Below are positions 8,864 through 17,600 of a DNA stretch of 64,000 nt, piece after piece. Positions within the stretch are counted from its first letter, which is position 1; each line of letters begins with the position of its first letter. The stretch comes from Microcoleus sp. AS-A8 (GTDB lineage Bacteria > Cyanobacteriota > Cyanobacteriia > Cyanobacteriales > Coleofasciculaceae). The notes under the pieces are model-generated. The model was given only the letters and a program-made list of their open reading frames with translations. It was not told the origin of the DNA and did no database searches. The stretch lies in NCBI GenBank assembly GCA_039962225.1, contig JAMPKV010000005.1, positions 248,001 to 312,000 on the forward strand, given 5' to 3'. A program made the translations under genes and the position numbers.

Positions 8864-9883
8864 ATGTGGAAACCTTCTACCCATACTGGCAGCCTGCTGA
8901 TTCTATCCGGTCTTTTGACATTGAGTAGTGTTGGCTGCTCCGGCAACTCCTCTGAAAGTTCAGCCAGTGTCTCAGTCACTCCATCAGCAAGTCCATCAGC
9001 AAGTCCATCAGTCACTCCATCAGCAAGTCCATCAGTCACTCCATCAGCCAGTGCGTCAGTCAGTCCATCAGCCAGTGTGTCAGCCAGTCCATCAGTCAGT
9101 GTGTCAGCCAGTCCATCAGCCAGTCCATCAGCCAGTGTGTCAGCCAGTCCATCAGCCAGCCCCTCTGCTAAGCTAGCTTCAGTTCTCAAACCCAAGCTTG
9201 CGCTTGCCTCGAAGGTAGCTCCCTCACCAAAGGTGTCACCCTCTGCCAATCCCGAAGCCTATAATCGCGCCATGGATATTGCGGTTGGTGCGTCTACCAT
9301 CAGTAAATCTGCTGTGTCCCGCGATGATTGGAAACTCGTAGCAAATTCCTGGCAACAGGCGATTAACTTATTAAAACAGGTGCCTGCTTCTAGTCCTCAG
9401 CACGCCATCGCTAAAAAAAAGCTGTCCCAATATCAGCTTTCTCTAGCAGACGCGAAGCAAAAAGCGGCTCCACTACCGAAAAAGAACACGCTGGGTGATG
9501 TCAATCCACAGTTTTTCTCCATCCCGATCAAAGGACGAAGACAGGGAACACCCATTGTAGAAGTTCACTTCAATAATCAACAGAAATTTGAAATGCTTTT
9601 TGATACAGGGGCTACTGTTACTCTCATCCCCCAAAAAATTGCCCTTTCGTTGCAATTGAAACCTCAAGGCTCAACGATGGTCACTGTCGCCGATGGTGCA
9701 GCTGTCGTAGTTTATAAAACGACTCTTAAATCGATGGAAATTGATGGTCGGATCAAAAGAAATATGTCAGTTGTTGTCGCTCCACCGGCAATGGAAGAAG
9801 GTCTATTAGGACAAGACTTCTATGAAGGCTATGAGATTGCCATTAAAGAAGATATCATTGAATTTCGCCGACATGGACAATAG
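8864..9883 (+). CDS. Lipoprotein with Ser/Pro/Ala repeat linker and retropepsin-like aspartic protease domain
   Basis: 339 residues. Residues 1-25 form a lipoprotein signal with lipobox SSVGC (Cys25). Residues about 36-103 are a low-complexity stalk of SASPSVTP-type units encoded by 12-base DNA units around CCATCAGCAAGT and GTGTCAGCCAGT. After a helical middle region (about 125-205) comes a clan AA protease domain: FDTGATVTLIP with catalytic Asp247, flap region VTVADGAAV and LLGQDFYEGYEI near the end. Such domains work as dimers. Probably an envelope-anchored protease; its substrate is unknown. The start at ATG 8864 is set by the signal sequence. Confidence 0.85.
   Translation: MWKPSTHTGSLLILSGLLTLSSVGCSGNSSESSASVSVTPSASPSASPSVTPSASPSVTPSASASVSPSASVSASPSVSVSASPSASPSASVSASPSASPSAKLASVLKPKLALASKVAPSPKVSPSANPEAYNRAMDIAVGASTISKSAVSRDDWKLVANSWQQAINLLKQVPASSPQHAIAKKKLSQYQLSLADAKQKAAPLPKKNTLGDVNPQFFSIPIKGRRQGTPIVEVHFNNQQKFEMLFDTGATVTLIPQKIALSLQLKPQGSTMVTVADGAAVVVYKTTLKSMEIDGRIKRNMSVVVAPPAMEEGLLGQDFYEGYEIAIKEDIIEFRRHGQ
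8963..9172 (+). repeat. 12-bp-period degenerate coding repeat (Ser/Pro/Ala/Val)
   Basis: Tandem array of ~17 units of about 12 bases, variants of TCAGCAAGTCCA / TCAGTCACTCCA / TCAGCCAGTGTG. The reading frame is kept throughout. Arrays like this expand and contract by slippage, so length probably differs between strains. The repeat also produces long open frames in the other registers, which I regard as artefacts. Confidence 0.9.
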
Positions 9884-9935
9884 CGGTTCTGTAAAATTTC
9901 AGTTAGATTTATGGCTTTAGATTAAAGGTCAGCAA

Positions 9936-10127
9936 TTAACCTTTAATCTCTCCTACCCCATACTTTATTTTTATCGTAGGAGTATCGTCAGTTTCTTCCG
10001 TTGGTTTGAAGCGGTGTAAATCTTTTCTAACCTGTTGTTCGAGTTCTTCGACAAAGCGATAAAGTTCTTCAATCGACTTGTTGATAATCTCGGTTTTCTC
10101 AACGTGGATATCTGGATCGATAGTCAT
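9936..10127 (-). CDS. Small hypothetical protein with coiled-coil segment
   Basis: 63 residues, not recognised. Residues about 9-40 (EKTEIINKSIEELYRFVEEL and on) look like an amphipathic helix or coiled coil; the tail is IKIKYGVGEIKG. A weak ribosome binding site (AAGGTGA) lies about 13 bases before the ATG at 10127. It is convergent with the retropepsin gene, 52 bp from its stop. Composition is protein-like, but no domain supports it. Confidence 0.5.
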   Translation of the reverse strand: MTIDPDIHVEKTEIINKSIEELYRFVEELEQQVRKDLHRFKPTEETDDTPTIKIKYGVGEIKG

Positions 10128-10887
10128 GGTTCGAGTATCACCTTATTGGAGTTGTTAATTTAATTCTTGAACGTCTCTTAGCTCTAGAAAATATCTTCTG
10201 GCTTCAGCATGACAGTTCGCCATTAAAGTAGCTGGATTAGGGTAGGATTTAGGTGATTCCTACTATCGCTCAACCGAATTCATAATGATGCGGATTGAAC
10301 AGTTTCCTTGGCGTAATCACCTATTTTTGTCAAGGAATTAAACATGAGAGATATAGGAGAATTTTTTCTACTTTAAGCAGGATAATGGCTACAGCTTCAG
10401 CCACCGTCTATCCAAAGCAGGGGTCTAGTATTAAGATCGCCTGTGTTCATAAGTACAAAAAGAGGAAAATACAGGCTAGAAATTGACTTCTCGCTGGAAG
10501 CGATGGCTACAGCTTTTTTCTGCTAAATGCTTATCCTAATCAGGTTGTGCGTTAGACATGGCAATCCTGAATGCCTTAATCGACACAAATCGATTCGGTT
10601 CGATGGATATCAGCATCCGTGCCATCGAGCATGACTAAAATATCGATTTCGATTGAGTCATCCTGGAAGAACCCCTCCCCAATGCGGGGAAGGGTTTTCT
10701 TGTTTCCCCTAACCCTGAAGGAAACCGGACATGAGAGTGATAGCTTTGGCGTAGCATGTACTCGAATGAACTTAGGCTAGCGCGTAGTGAGATGAAGTCG
10801 GGAACTAGGGGTTAGGTTTTAATAATGAATCGGCTAACAACTCTTCGACTCCGGAAAAATAAATAACTGATGAGGAATGACAACCCT
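10128..10887. other. 760-bp intergenic region with a terminator-like hairpin
   Basis: No gene I can support with confidence. A 26-codon frame at 10558-10638 (starts MAILNALIDTNRFGS) precedes the hairpin at 10670-10696 and might be a micro-protein. Two copies of GATAATGGCTACAGCTT / GCGATGGCTACAGCTT-like sequence occur at about 10382 and 10502. The longer frame at 10295-10486 has no ribosome binding site or recognisable sequence. Confidence 0.4.
10670..10705 (+). terminator. Terminator-like hairpin
   Basis: AACCCCTCCCC (10670-10680) pairs with GGGGAAGGGTT (10686-10696) with one mismatch and a 5-base loop, followed by TTCTTGTTT. No obvious gene precedes it on the plus strand except the 26-codon frame at 10558, which suggests a short unannotated transcript. 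Confidence 0.55.
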
Positions 10888-12765
10888 TCAACTAAGACCC
10901 GTCGAAAGTTTCTCGTCATGATTGTTCAAGTCTTTACAGACTGGATTTAGCTTTTCTGTATCCGAACTCACTCGCCTCACAACTTTATTAGAAGGGAAAA
11001 AGAATGACTTAATCGCACTAATCACGGGAAACTCATTCATTCTTGGCAAGCTGATAGCAACCTGTTGATTACCAACAGCTAGAACTTGAAACCAGGTTGA
11101 CATTGTGGTCGGTAATTCTTTACTCAACCGCAGAGCCATGGTAGGAGTTGAGAGAGATTGGGCGTAGGCGGGGGATAAAAACGGCTGGTAAAGTTGGGCC
11201 TCGGGTGTTAATTGTTTAACGAAGGCCAAACTGACTCCTTTGAGGAGTTGCCGCAACGGGTCGGCTTCTTTACCGATATGCTCTTTCACGAGAGTACTTT
11301 GAGCTAGAGCTTCGTTGAGATTAGCTCGGTCAGTAATACTTAAATGAGTGCCGCCGATCGCGGAAATCAGATACTTGGGGCCGCCTAATTGAGAAAAAGA
11401 CCGCAGTTGATGGTCGAGTGCAGGTGCGATCGCATCCTCAGTGCTGGTCAAAACTAAGGTGGGGACACTCACTTGAGCCAAACCCTTATTGCCAAATAAG
11501 CGTCCTGTCATGGGGTTAAGTGCCATCACTTGCACCACTCGCCGATCTCGGAGTTCGATCTGATTACCGGGTAAATCAGTGGCTGCACACTGAAACCAGT
11601 CGGCAGGTGAGCGTCCAATGGGGCTACGGTTTTTACAAAACTGTCGTAGCTCTTTTAAGTTAAGTTCTCCCCCAGCTAAGGCTAAGGCTGTATACCCTCC
11701 TAAGGAGTGACCGATCACGGTAACTTGTTGAGTATTCAGTTTGCCCTGCCAAGAGCTATCATCCGCCTGATTGAGTTTGGCAAACTCATCTAGCACAAAG
11801 CTGACATCTTTGGGACGGTCAATAAATTCTGAGGCGGATAACAAATCACCAGGATTGCCACCGATGGAAATCCCACTCAGCCAGCTCAAGTTGCTGCCGG
11901 GATGCTCGATCGAAGCGACAGTGAACCCATGGGAGGCTAGATGACGGGCAATGTAGGTTAAGAAATTGCGGTCTGAACCAAAGCCGTGGGAGAGAATGAC
12001 CAGGGGACCAGCCGTCTTTCGTACCGAGTAGAGGTCAACGGGAATGGTGCGCTGTCGTTGTGAGTCTCGCAGAATCAGGGTCTGCTCGCGCACGTATTGA
12101 GAACCGAGTTCCGTTGGATCGAAGCTAGGGCGGAAGCTGGCGTCGTCGGTAACAGCGAGCTCTTGCTTGAGCATCGGGCCAATGGCAATGCTTTGCCAAT
12201 AGGAGGCATTGAACTGGAGGGCGATGGAAAGCGCCTCAGTGGCATCTATCGTAACGTTCTCCTCTGGGTAAGCCCTTAAGAAACCGATTACAGACAGACC
12301 ATTAGCTTGCCTCGCGGCTAAAAACAGCGCCGCTTTTAATTGATCGACCCGGCTTTCGGGGAGAGCTAGACCAATTTTTTCGAGTAATCTTGCCCCATCA
12401 GAAGAACGGAGGAGGTCATTGAGAAATTTCTCAGTCATGTTGGGGTCAATTTGCAAGTGCTTGGTCAGCATCTGCCGTACCTGTGGGGTCAGTACCACAC
12501 CATAAGGTTGAAGTTTAGGTGGCAACTCGCCCGTCTTGGCAAAGGTTTCTAGTTCGGATATCGCAACAGATTGCTCAAATGGCCCTAAGCGCAGCGTGAG
12601 ACGTTCTGCGGCTGTTGCCGGTGTAGCGACCCAATTCAAAGCAATGCACAGTGAAAACAGAGTACTCTGTCCAATTGTCTTGATGGAACGTTCTAAACCG
12701 ACCCGTTCTCTGTTGCCAGAATGCCAAGATGACCTGCCACCAGAGCTGTTGAGCTTAAACTTCAT
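10888..12765 (-). CDS. DUF1400 alpha/beta hydrolase, exported
   Basis: 625 residues. N-terminal export/membrane segment at about residues 31-52, then the cyanobacterial DUF1400 domain (starts AERLTLRLGPFEQSVAISEL; about 54-180), then an alpha/beta hydrolase fold related to platelet-activating-factor acetylhydrolase. The oxyanion region VILSHGFGSDRNFL and nucleophile elbow GHSLGGYTAL (Ser at about residue 353) are present, with a late GGTHLSITD giving the catalytic His. Lipase or esterase activity is probable; substrate unknown. Monocistronic. Confidence 0.88.
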   Translation of the reverse strand: MKFKLNSSGGRSSWHSGNRERVGLERSIKTIGQSTLFSLCIALNWVATPATAAERLTLRLGPFEQSVAISELETFAKTGELPPKLQPYGVVLTPQVRQMLTKHLQIDPNMTEKFLNDLLRSSDGARLLEKIGLALPESRVDQLKAALFLAARQANGLSVIGFLRAYPEENVTIDATEALSIALQFNASYWQSIAIGPMLKQELAVTDDASFRPSFDPTELGSQYVREQTLILRDSQRQRTIPVDLYSVRKTAGPLVILSHGFGSDRNFLTYIARHLASHGFTVASIEHPGSNLSWLSGISIGGNPGDLLSASEFIDRPKDVSFVLDEFAKLNQADDSSWQGKLNTQQVTVIGHSLGGYTALALAGGELNLKELRQFCKNRSPIGRSPADWFQCAATDLPGNQIELRDRRVVQVMALNPMTGRLFGNKGLAQVSVPTLVLTSTEDAIAPALDHQLRSFSQLGGPKYLISAIGGTHLSITDRANLNEALAQSTLVKEHIGKEADPLRQLLKGVSLAFVKQLTPEAQLYQPFLSPAYAQSLSTPTMALRLSKELPTTMSTWFQVLAVGNQQVAISLPRMNEFPVISAIKSFFFPSNKVVRRVSSDTEKLNPVCKDLNNHDEKLSTGLS

Positions 12766-13126
12766 AATAAGTAATTACGCCTGTGTGAGAGTAGCTATCT
12801 ACTAATTTTGCTCAAAGCGACCCAATTAGAGTTCGATGTGTTGCCCCTGCATTTTTAGCAATATATTATTTTGTGCAAGGTTGAGTCAGCTTTTCAGGAC
12901 AAGACAGAGGGTCTGAGAGTGCCCACCTTCATGAAAAAGTTGAAAAAACCCAACTATTGTTAAGTATGGTAAATACATCTGTTGCACCCTTCTCCTCTTT
13001 GCATGGTATCCCTAGGGGCATTAATCTCCCGGATCATAGCCCAAGTTCACACCATTAGACTCTTCAGAAATACGAGCGAGAGAGTGGAACCGGAGATTCT
13101 CCAAGGATGGGAACAATTCTAATCAT
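12766..13126. other. Intergenic region between two minus-strand genes
   Basis: Carries the promoter region of the DUF1400 gene and the sequence after the sensor kinase gene. No ORF, RNA or strong hairpin seen. Confidence 0.4.
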
Positions 13127-14542
13127 TCACAATTGAATCAGTGGTCTTAATGGAATCTGAAGGACAAACTCTGCTCCCTGCCCTAATTGTGAGTAGCACT
13201 GCAACGATCCACCATGCTGCTCTTTGATAATCTGGTAGCTGATCGATAGCCCTAATCCCGTCCCTTCACCCACCGTCTTAGTTGTAAAGAAAGGGTCAAA
13301 GAGCTGGCTTTTCACCTCCTCAGATATCCCTGGGCCATTATCGGCAATCCGAATCGTAACCCCATCAGGCTCTAACGCCTCGGTGCGAATCACAATCCTA
13401 GGAGTCCATGCCTGTAGATTGATGATAGGTTCTTCACCCTTGTTGACCTCACGCTTTTGATTCTCCCCAAAAGTAGGGTTCGCACAGCGACTCAAGAGAG
13501 CGTCTATCGCATTAGTGAGAATGTTCATAAACACCTGGTTGATCTGCCTGGCATAGCACTCAACTTTGGGGAGTGAACCATATTCTCGGATGACTTCGAT
13601 CGCAGGATGAGCGGATGTGTCTCTGAGCCGATGCTGCAAAATCATCAAAGTACTATCGAGACCTTCATGGATATCCACTTCTTTAATCTCGGCTTCATTG
13701 TGCCGAGAAAAGCAACGCAGGGATTCAACAATTTCAGCAATTCGCTTGGCTCCTACTTTCATAGAATCCATGAGTTTCGGTAAGTCGGACTCAATAAACT
13801 CTAAGTCCGTGTTCTCAATTGTTTCGCGGAGTTCGGCTGGAGGATTGGGTAAATATTGTTGATAGAGTTGCATCAGAGTCAGCAAGTCTTGGGTATGCTT
13901 TGCTGCATAAATAAGATTGCCGTAGATGAAGTTTACGGGATTATTGATTTCATGGGCAATGCCAGCTACAAGATTACCTAAACTGGACATTTTCTCACTG
14001 TGAACAAGTCGCGTTTGAGCCTGTTTTAACTGTTGTAAAGCCTGAGTTAGTTGTTGAGATTTCTCCCGTTGGGCCTGTTCTGCCTGCAAGCGATCGCTCA
14101 CTTCCTGCTTGAGCCGCGCATTTTGCTCAGTCAGTTGCGATGCCAGGTTCCGAATTGTCAAGTGAGTCTCAATCCGAGCCAAGACTTCTTCGAGCTGAAA
14201 CGGCTTCGTAATATAGTCTACGCCACCCGACCGAAAGCCTTTAACCTTATCCCCTACTTCACTGAGGGCGCTCATAAAAATCACCGGAATCTGCCGAGTT
14301 TCCTCCATACCTTTTAGACATGAGCAGACTTCATAACCATTCATATTGGGCATATTGATGTCCAACAAAATCAGATCGGGTGGTGATGCCTTAACTCCCA
14401 TTAATGCCATCTCCCCATGCAAGGCACTCCGAACTTTATACCCCTGTTCGCTCAGTATGCTGGATAACAGGCGCAAGTTGTCCGGTGTATCATCAACAAT
14501 TAAAATGTTGCCTTTAACACCCCGCTCTGGATTACTATTCAT
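13127..14542 (-). CDS. Response regulator-histidine kinase fusion
   Basis: 471 residues, soluble. A receiver domain comes first (residues 12-128; phospho-acceptor Asp61 in LILLDINMP, Lys in YITKPF). A coiled-coil linker (about 130-185) leads to a HisKA domain with the H-box IAHEINNPVNFIYG (His197) and a HATPase domain ending with DNGPGISEE, TTKTVGEGTGLGLSIS. This receiver-first architecture is common in cyanobacteria and suits a relay in which an upstream kinase phosphorylates the receiver. It follows the 1551-residue kinase gene on the same strand after 149 bp. Confidence 0.93.
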   Translation of the reverse strand: MNSNPERGVKGNILIVDDTPDNLRLLSSILSEQGYKVRSALHGEMALMGVKASPPDLILLDINMPNMNGYEVCSCLKGMEETRQIPVIFMSALSEVGDKVKGFRSGGVDYITKPFQLEEVLARIETHLTIRNLASQLTEQNARLKQEVSDRLQAEQAQREKSQQLTQALQQLKQAQTRLVHSEKMSSLGNLVAGIAHEINNPVNFIYGNLIYAAKHTQDLLTLMQLYQQYLPNPPAELRETIENTDLEFIESDLPKLMDSMKVGAKRIAEIVESLRCFSRHNEAEIKEVDIHEGLDSTLMILQHRLRDTSAHPAIEVIREYGSLPKVECYARQINQVFMNILTNAIDALLSRCANPTFGENQKREVNKGEEPIINLQAWTPRIVIRTEALEPDGVTIRIADNGPGISEEVKSQLFDPFFTTKTVGEGTGLGLSISYQIIKEQHGGSLQCYSQLGQGAEFVLQIPLRPLIQL

Positions 14543-14691
14543 TTGAGGTTTGAGTGTAAAGTATAAAGTTTAAATTACGGCACACTTCTTCTAAGGGATG
14601 AAGTGTTAATAATGCAGCCGGAAGGAAGATACGAAACCCTAATATCATTGACTTGGCCTTAACGTTTATACTTCAAGCTTGAGCCTTCAGC

Positions 14692-17600
14692 CTATAAAGA
14701 TGTCGAACGTTGAGTTAACTGGATGATTTGATCGAAACGAAAGTTATCAAGCCACTCGCGAAGAAGGTTTTTCAAGGCAATATTGGTTTCAGGAATTTGG
14801 CAGAGCAACTCCAAAATTACCTCACCATCCAACTCAGTGGCGGCTTGATGGAGAGCTATCACCCAGGAATCTGACATCATCCCTAGTTCCGAAACGCCTA
14901 ACGTCTCTAGTCTTTGGCTATCGGGAGTCAAACCTTCTGGAGCAGGCTCTGATGGCGTAAAACTGAGGGATGGCGACTGTTGATAGATATAACGCACTCC
15001 CAAGTACTGAGCCATTTTTGCAAAAATAACCTCTTCTTGCACAGGTTTACGCACAAAGTCATCACAACCCGCCTCCAACGCCACACCTCGCTCCTCTTCA
15101 AAAGCACTAGCGGTGAGGGCAATAATCAGGGTATCCCCCCCTTGGGGTTGAGCTTTGATGTGTCGCGTGGCTTCATAGCCATCCATCACAGGCATTCGCA
15201 TATCCATCCAGATCAGATGGGGGTGCCAACTTTCCCAAACCGCGATCGCTTCTTGACCATTCGCCGCCTCTCGCACCTCAAAATCCACTGTCTCTAAGCG
15301 TTTAACCAATAACTGACGATTCTCCCAAGTATCTTCAACCACTAGAATGCGATACTTGGGCTGGTTGGGTGCTAATTGGAGGACTCGTTGATTAGAGTGT
15401 AGACTTTGTTTTTCCGTGGCCTCAGCCAAGCCAAACTGAACATTAAACTTGAACAGGGTGCCCTCACCTAAACGACTGCTTACCGTAATTTCTCCCCCCA
15501 TCATCTTGACAAATTGGCGCGTTATGGCTAAGCCTAGCCCCGTTCCTTGCTGAGAGTTTCGACCCGTTTCCGTTTGCACAAAGGCTTCAAACAACAGGTC
15601 AATTTCTTGCACAGCAATGCCAAGCCCTGTGTCTTCAACTTCAAAGAAGAGATGACGAAGGGGAGAAGGGGGGGTGGATTGAGGGGAGGAGTTGGCTTGC
15701 GCCCTTGTCCTGTTGCCCTCTTCTCCATTACCCAATCCCACGCGCAGCGTAACACGACCGACCTGAGTAAATTTGATCGCGTTCCCCAACAGGTTTAGCA
15801 AAATTTGGCGCAGCTTACTCTCATCTGTCTTCACATATTGGGGTATATCCGGAGTCCGCTCAAAAGTCAGTAGCAACCCTTTGGATTTGGCTTTGAGTTG
15901 CAGCATTTCTTCGAGATCATCGAGCAAGCGATAGAGGTTAAAACTCTGTTGATGCAGGGTAGTCCGACCGGCCTCAATTTTGGACATTTCGAGTACATCA
16001 TTAATTAGAGTCAGCAGATGTTCCCCACTGCGACTAATAATTTTCAGATTTTGTTGCTGCTCCTGAGTCAGCAAGGAGTCGTGTGCCATGAGTTGAGAAA
16101 AGCCGAGAATCGCATTTAGGGGCGTGCGGAGTTCGTGGCTCATATTTGCTAAGAAGGCACTCTTGGCTCGGTTTGCCCCTTCGGCAGCTTCTTTAGCTAA
16201 TCGCATGGCTTCCTCTGCGTTGTGTCGCGCCTGACCCATCGCCACTAATTCGCCGACCAACTTGAGTAAGCTAATATCTGCCTGAGACCATATTTTTGGC
16301 GAGTGGACTGTATCAAGGCCGATAAATCCAACCACTCTGCCAGAATGCACCATAGGTACAGCAACGATGGATTCAATTGATTCTTGTTGCAATTGGGTCT
16401 TATTGGCAACGGCTTGGGGTGGGAGGTCGGCGACACGGGGAATCTGAACCGGTTGGCCGCTGAGAATCTTGTGGTGGAGCCAAGAATGAGTCTCAACAAA
16501 CAATACCGGAATGTCATGAATCGAGGACTGGCTGGCGTCAGTACACCACTGATGGGTAATGACGGCTTTGCTTTGATTGTTGTCGTATTCAAATACGTTA
16601 CAACGCGCCGCTCCTAAGAACTGACCGATCGCTTGCAGGGTAAAATTGATGGCGCTATCAATATCTTGGTCAAGGAATTGTCTGGAAATACTGCTGAGCA
16701 GACTGTCTACCTGAGCGCGACGCTGGAGGGCCTCTTCGGCTTGTTTGCGCTTGAGTTCTGCTCCCGCACGAGCCGCAAAAATTCTCAAAATTAGCTCTCT
16801 GTCGGGATCGTAACTCATCGGCTTGGTGTCCAGCACGACCAAATTACCTAAGACATTTCCGCTGGGGTCAATTAGTGGCGTTCCCAAATAGCTTTGGGCG
16901 GCTAGCTCAACTAATTCTAAACTCTTGGGAAACAGGGCTTGCACACCTTCAGGGTAGTAGCAGGTTTTCCCAGCTAGGACGTTTTCACAAGGGTACTCGG
17001 CTAAATCATATTCAAAGTTTTCTCGCCAGGTTTCACCTTGCCAGAAAGCCAGAGTTCGCGAACTCGTTTTCACCGTATTCGCCCACTCCGCGACGAAGGT
17101 GTAACGTACTCCCAGCACCTCAGCTAGAGAACGGACACAGGCGCGAAAGAATTCTTCGCCTGTCTTGGATGCTGTCCCCTCGAAAATTAATCGCAGCGCC
17201 TCTTCTTTTCGCTTGCGTTCGGTGATGTCTTCAGAAATGCACAGCAGGTGCGTTGGCTTGCCTTGGTTGTCAAATAGGGGTAACTTTTTCGTTCGTAGTA
17301 GGATAGTGCCTCGATGCTTGGTGTCGAACGGCTCTTCGGCTATTTCTATTAACTTGCCTTGGTTCACCGCCTCTATGTCTTTTGCTTGGAAGAAGTCGGC
17401 TTGCTCAGTCGGCTGAAAGTCATAAACATTGTGCCCTAGAGCCTGCGCTCTTGGTATGCCGAACATTTTCTCGCAGGTTTTATTCCAGAGTACGTTGCGA
17501 AAGTTATTATTGACATCTTTAGCAAAAAGTGATATTGGAATATTTTCAATAATGCTGTCTAAAAAGCGTTGAGAGTGCAACAATTCTTCTTCCAGGCGTT

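Noticed and set aside
8845-9249. Long minus-strand frame (repeats of the type LADGLADTL) and plus-strand frame 8928-9176 (HQPVHQ repeats) over the Ser/Pro array
   Set aside because: Both are by-products of the 12-bp repeat; the frame with lipobox and protease domain is the real one.
10295-10486. 63-codon plus-strand frame
   Set aside because: No ribosome binding site, unusual composition and no family resemblance; more likely intergenic.
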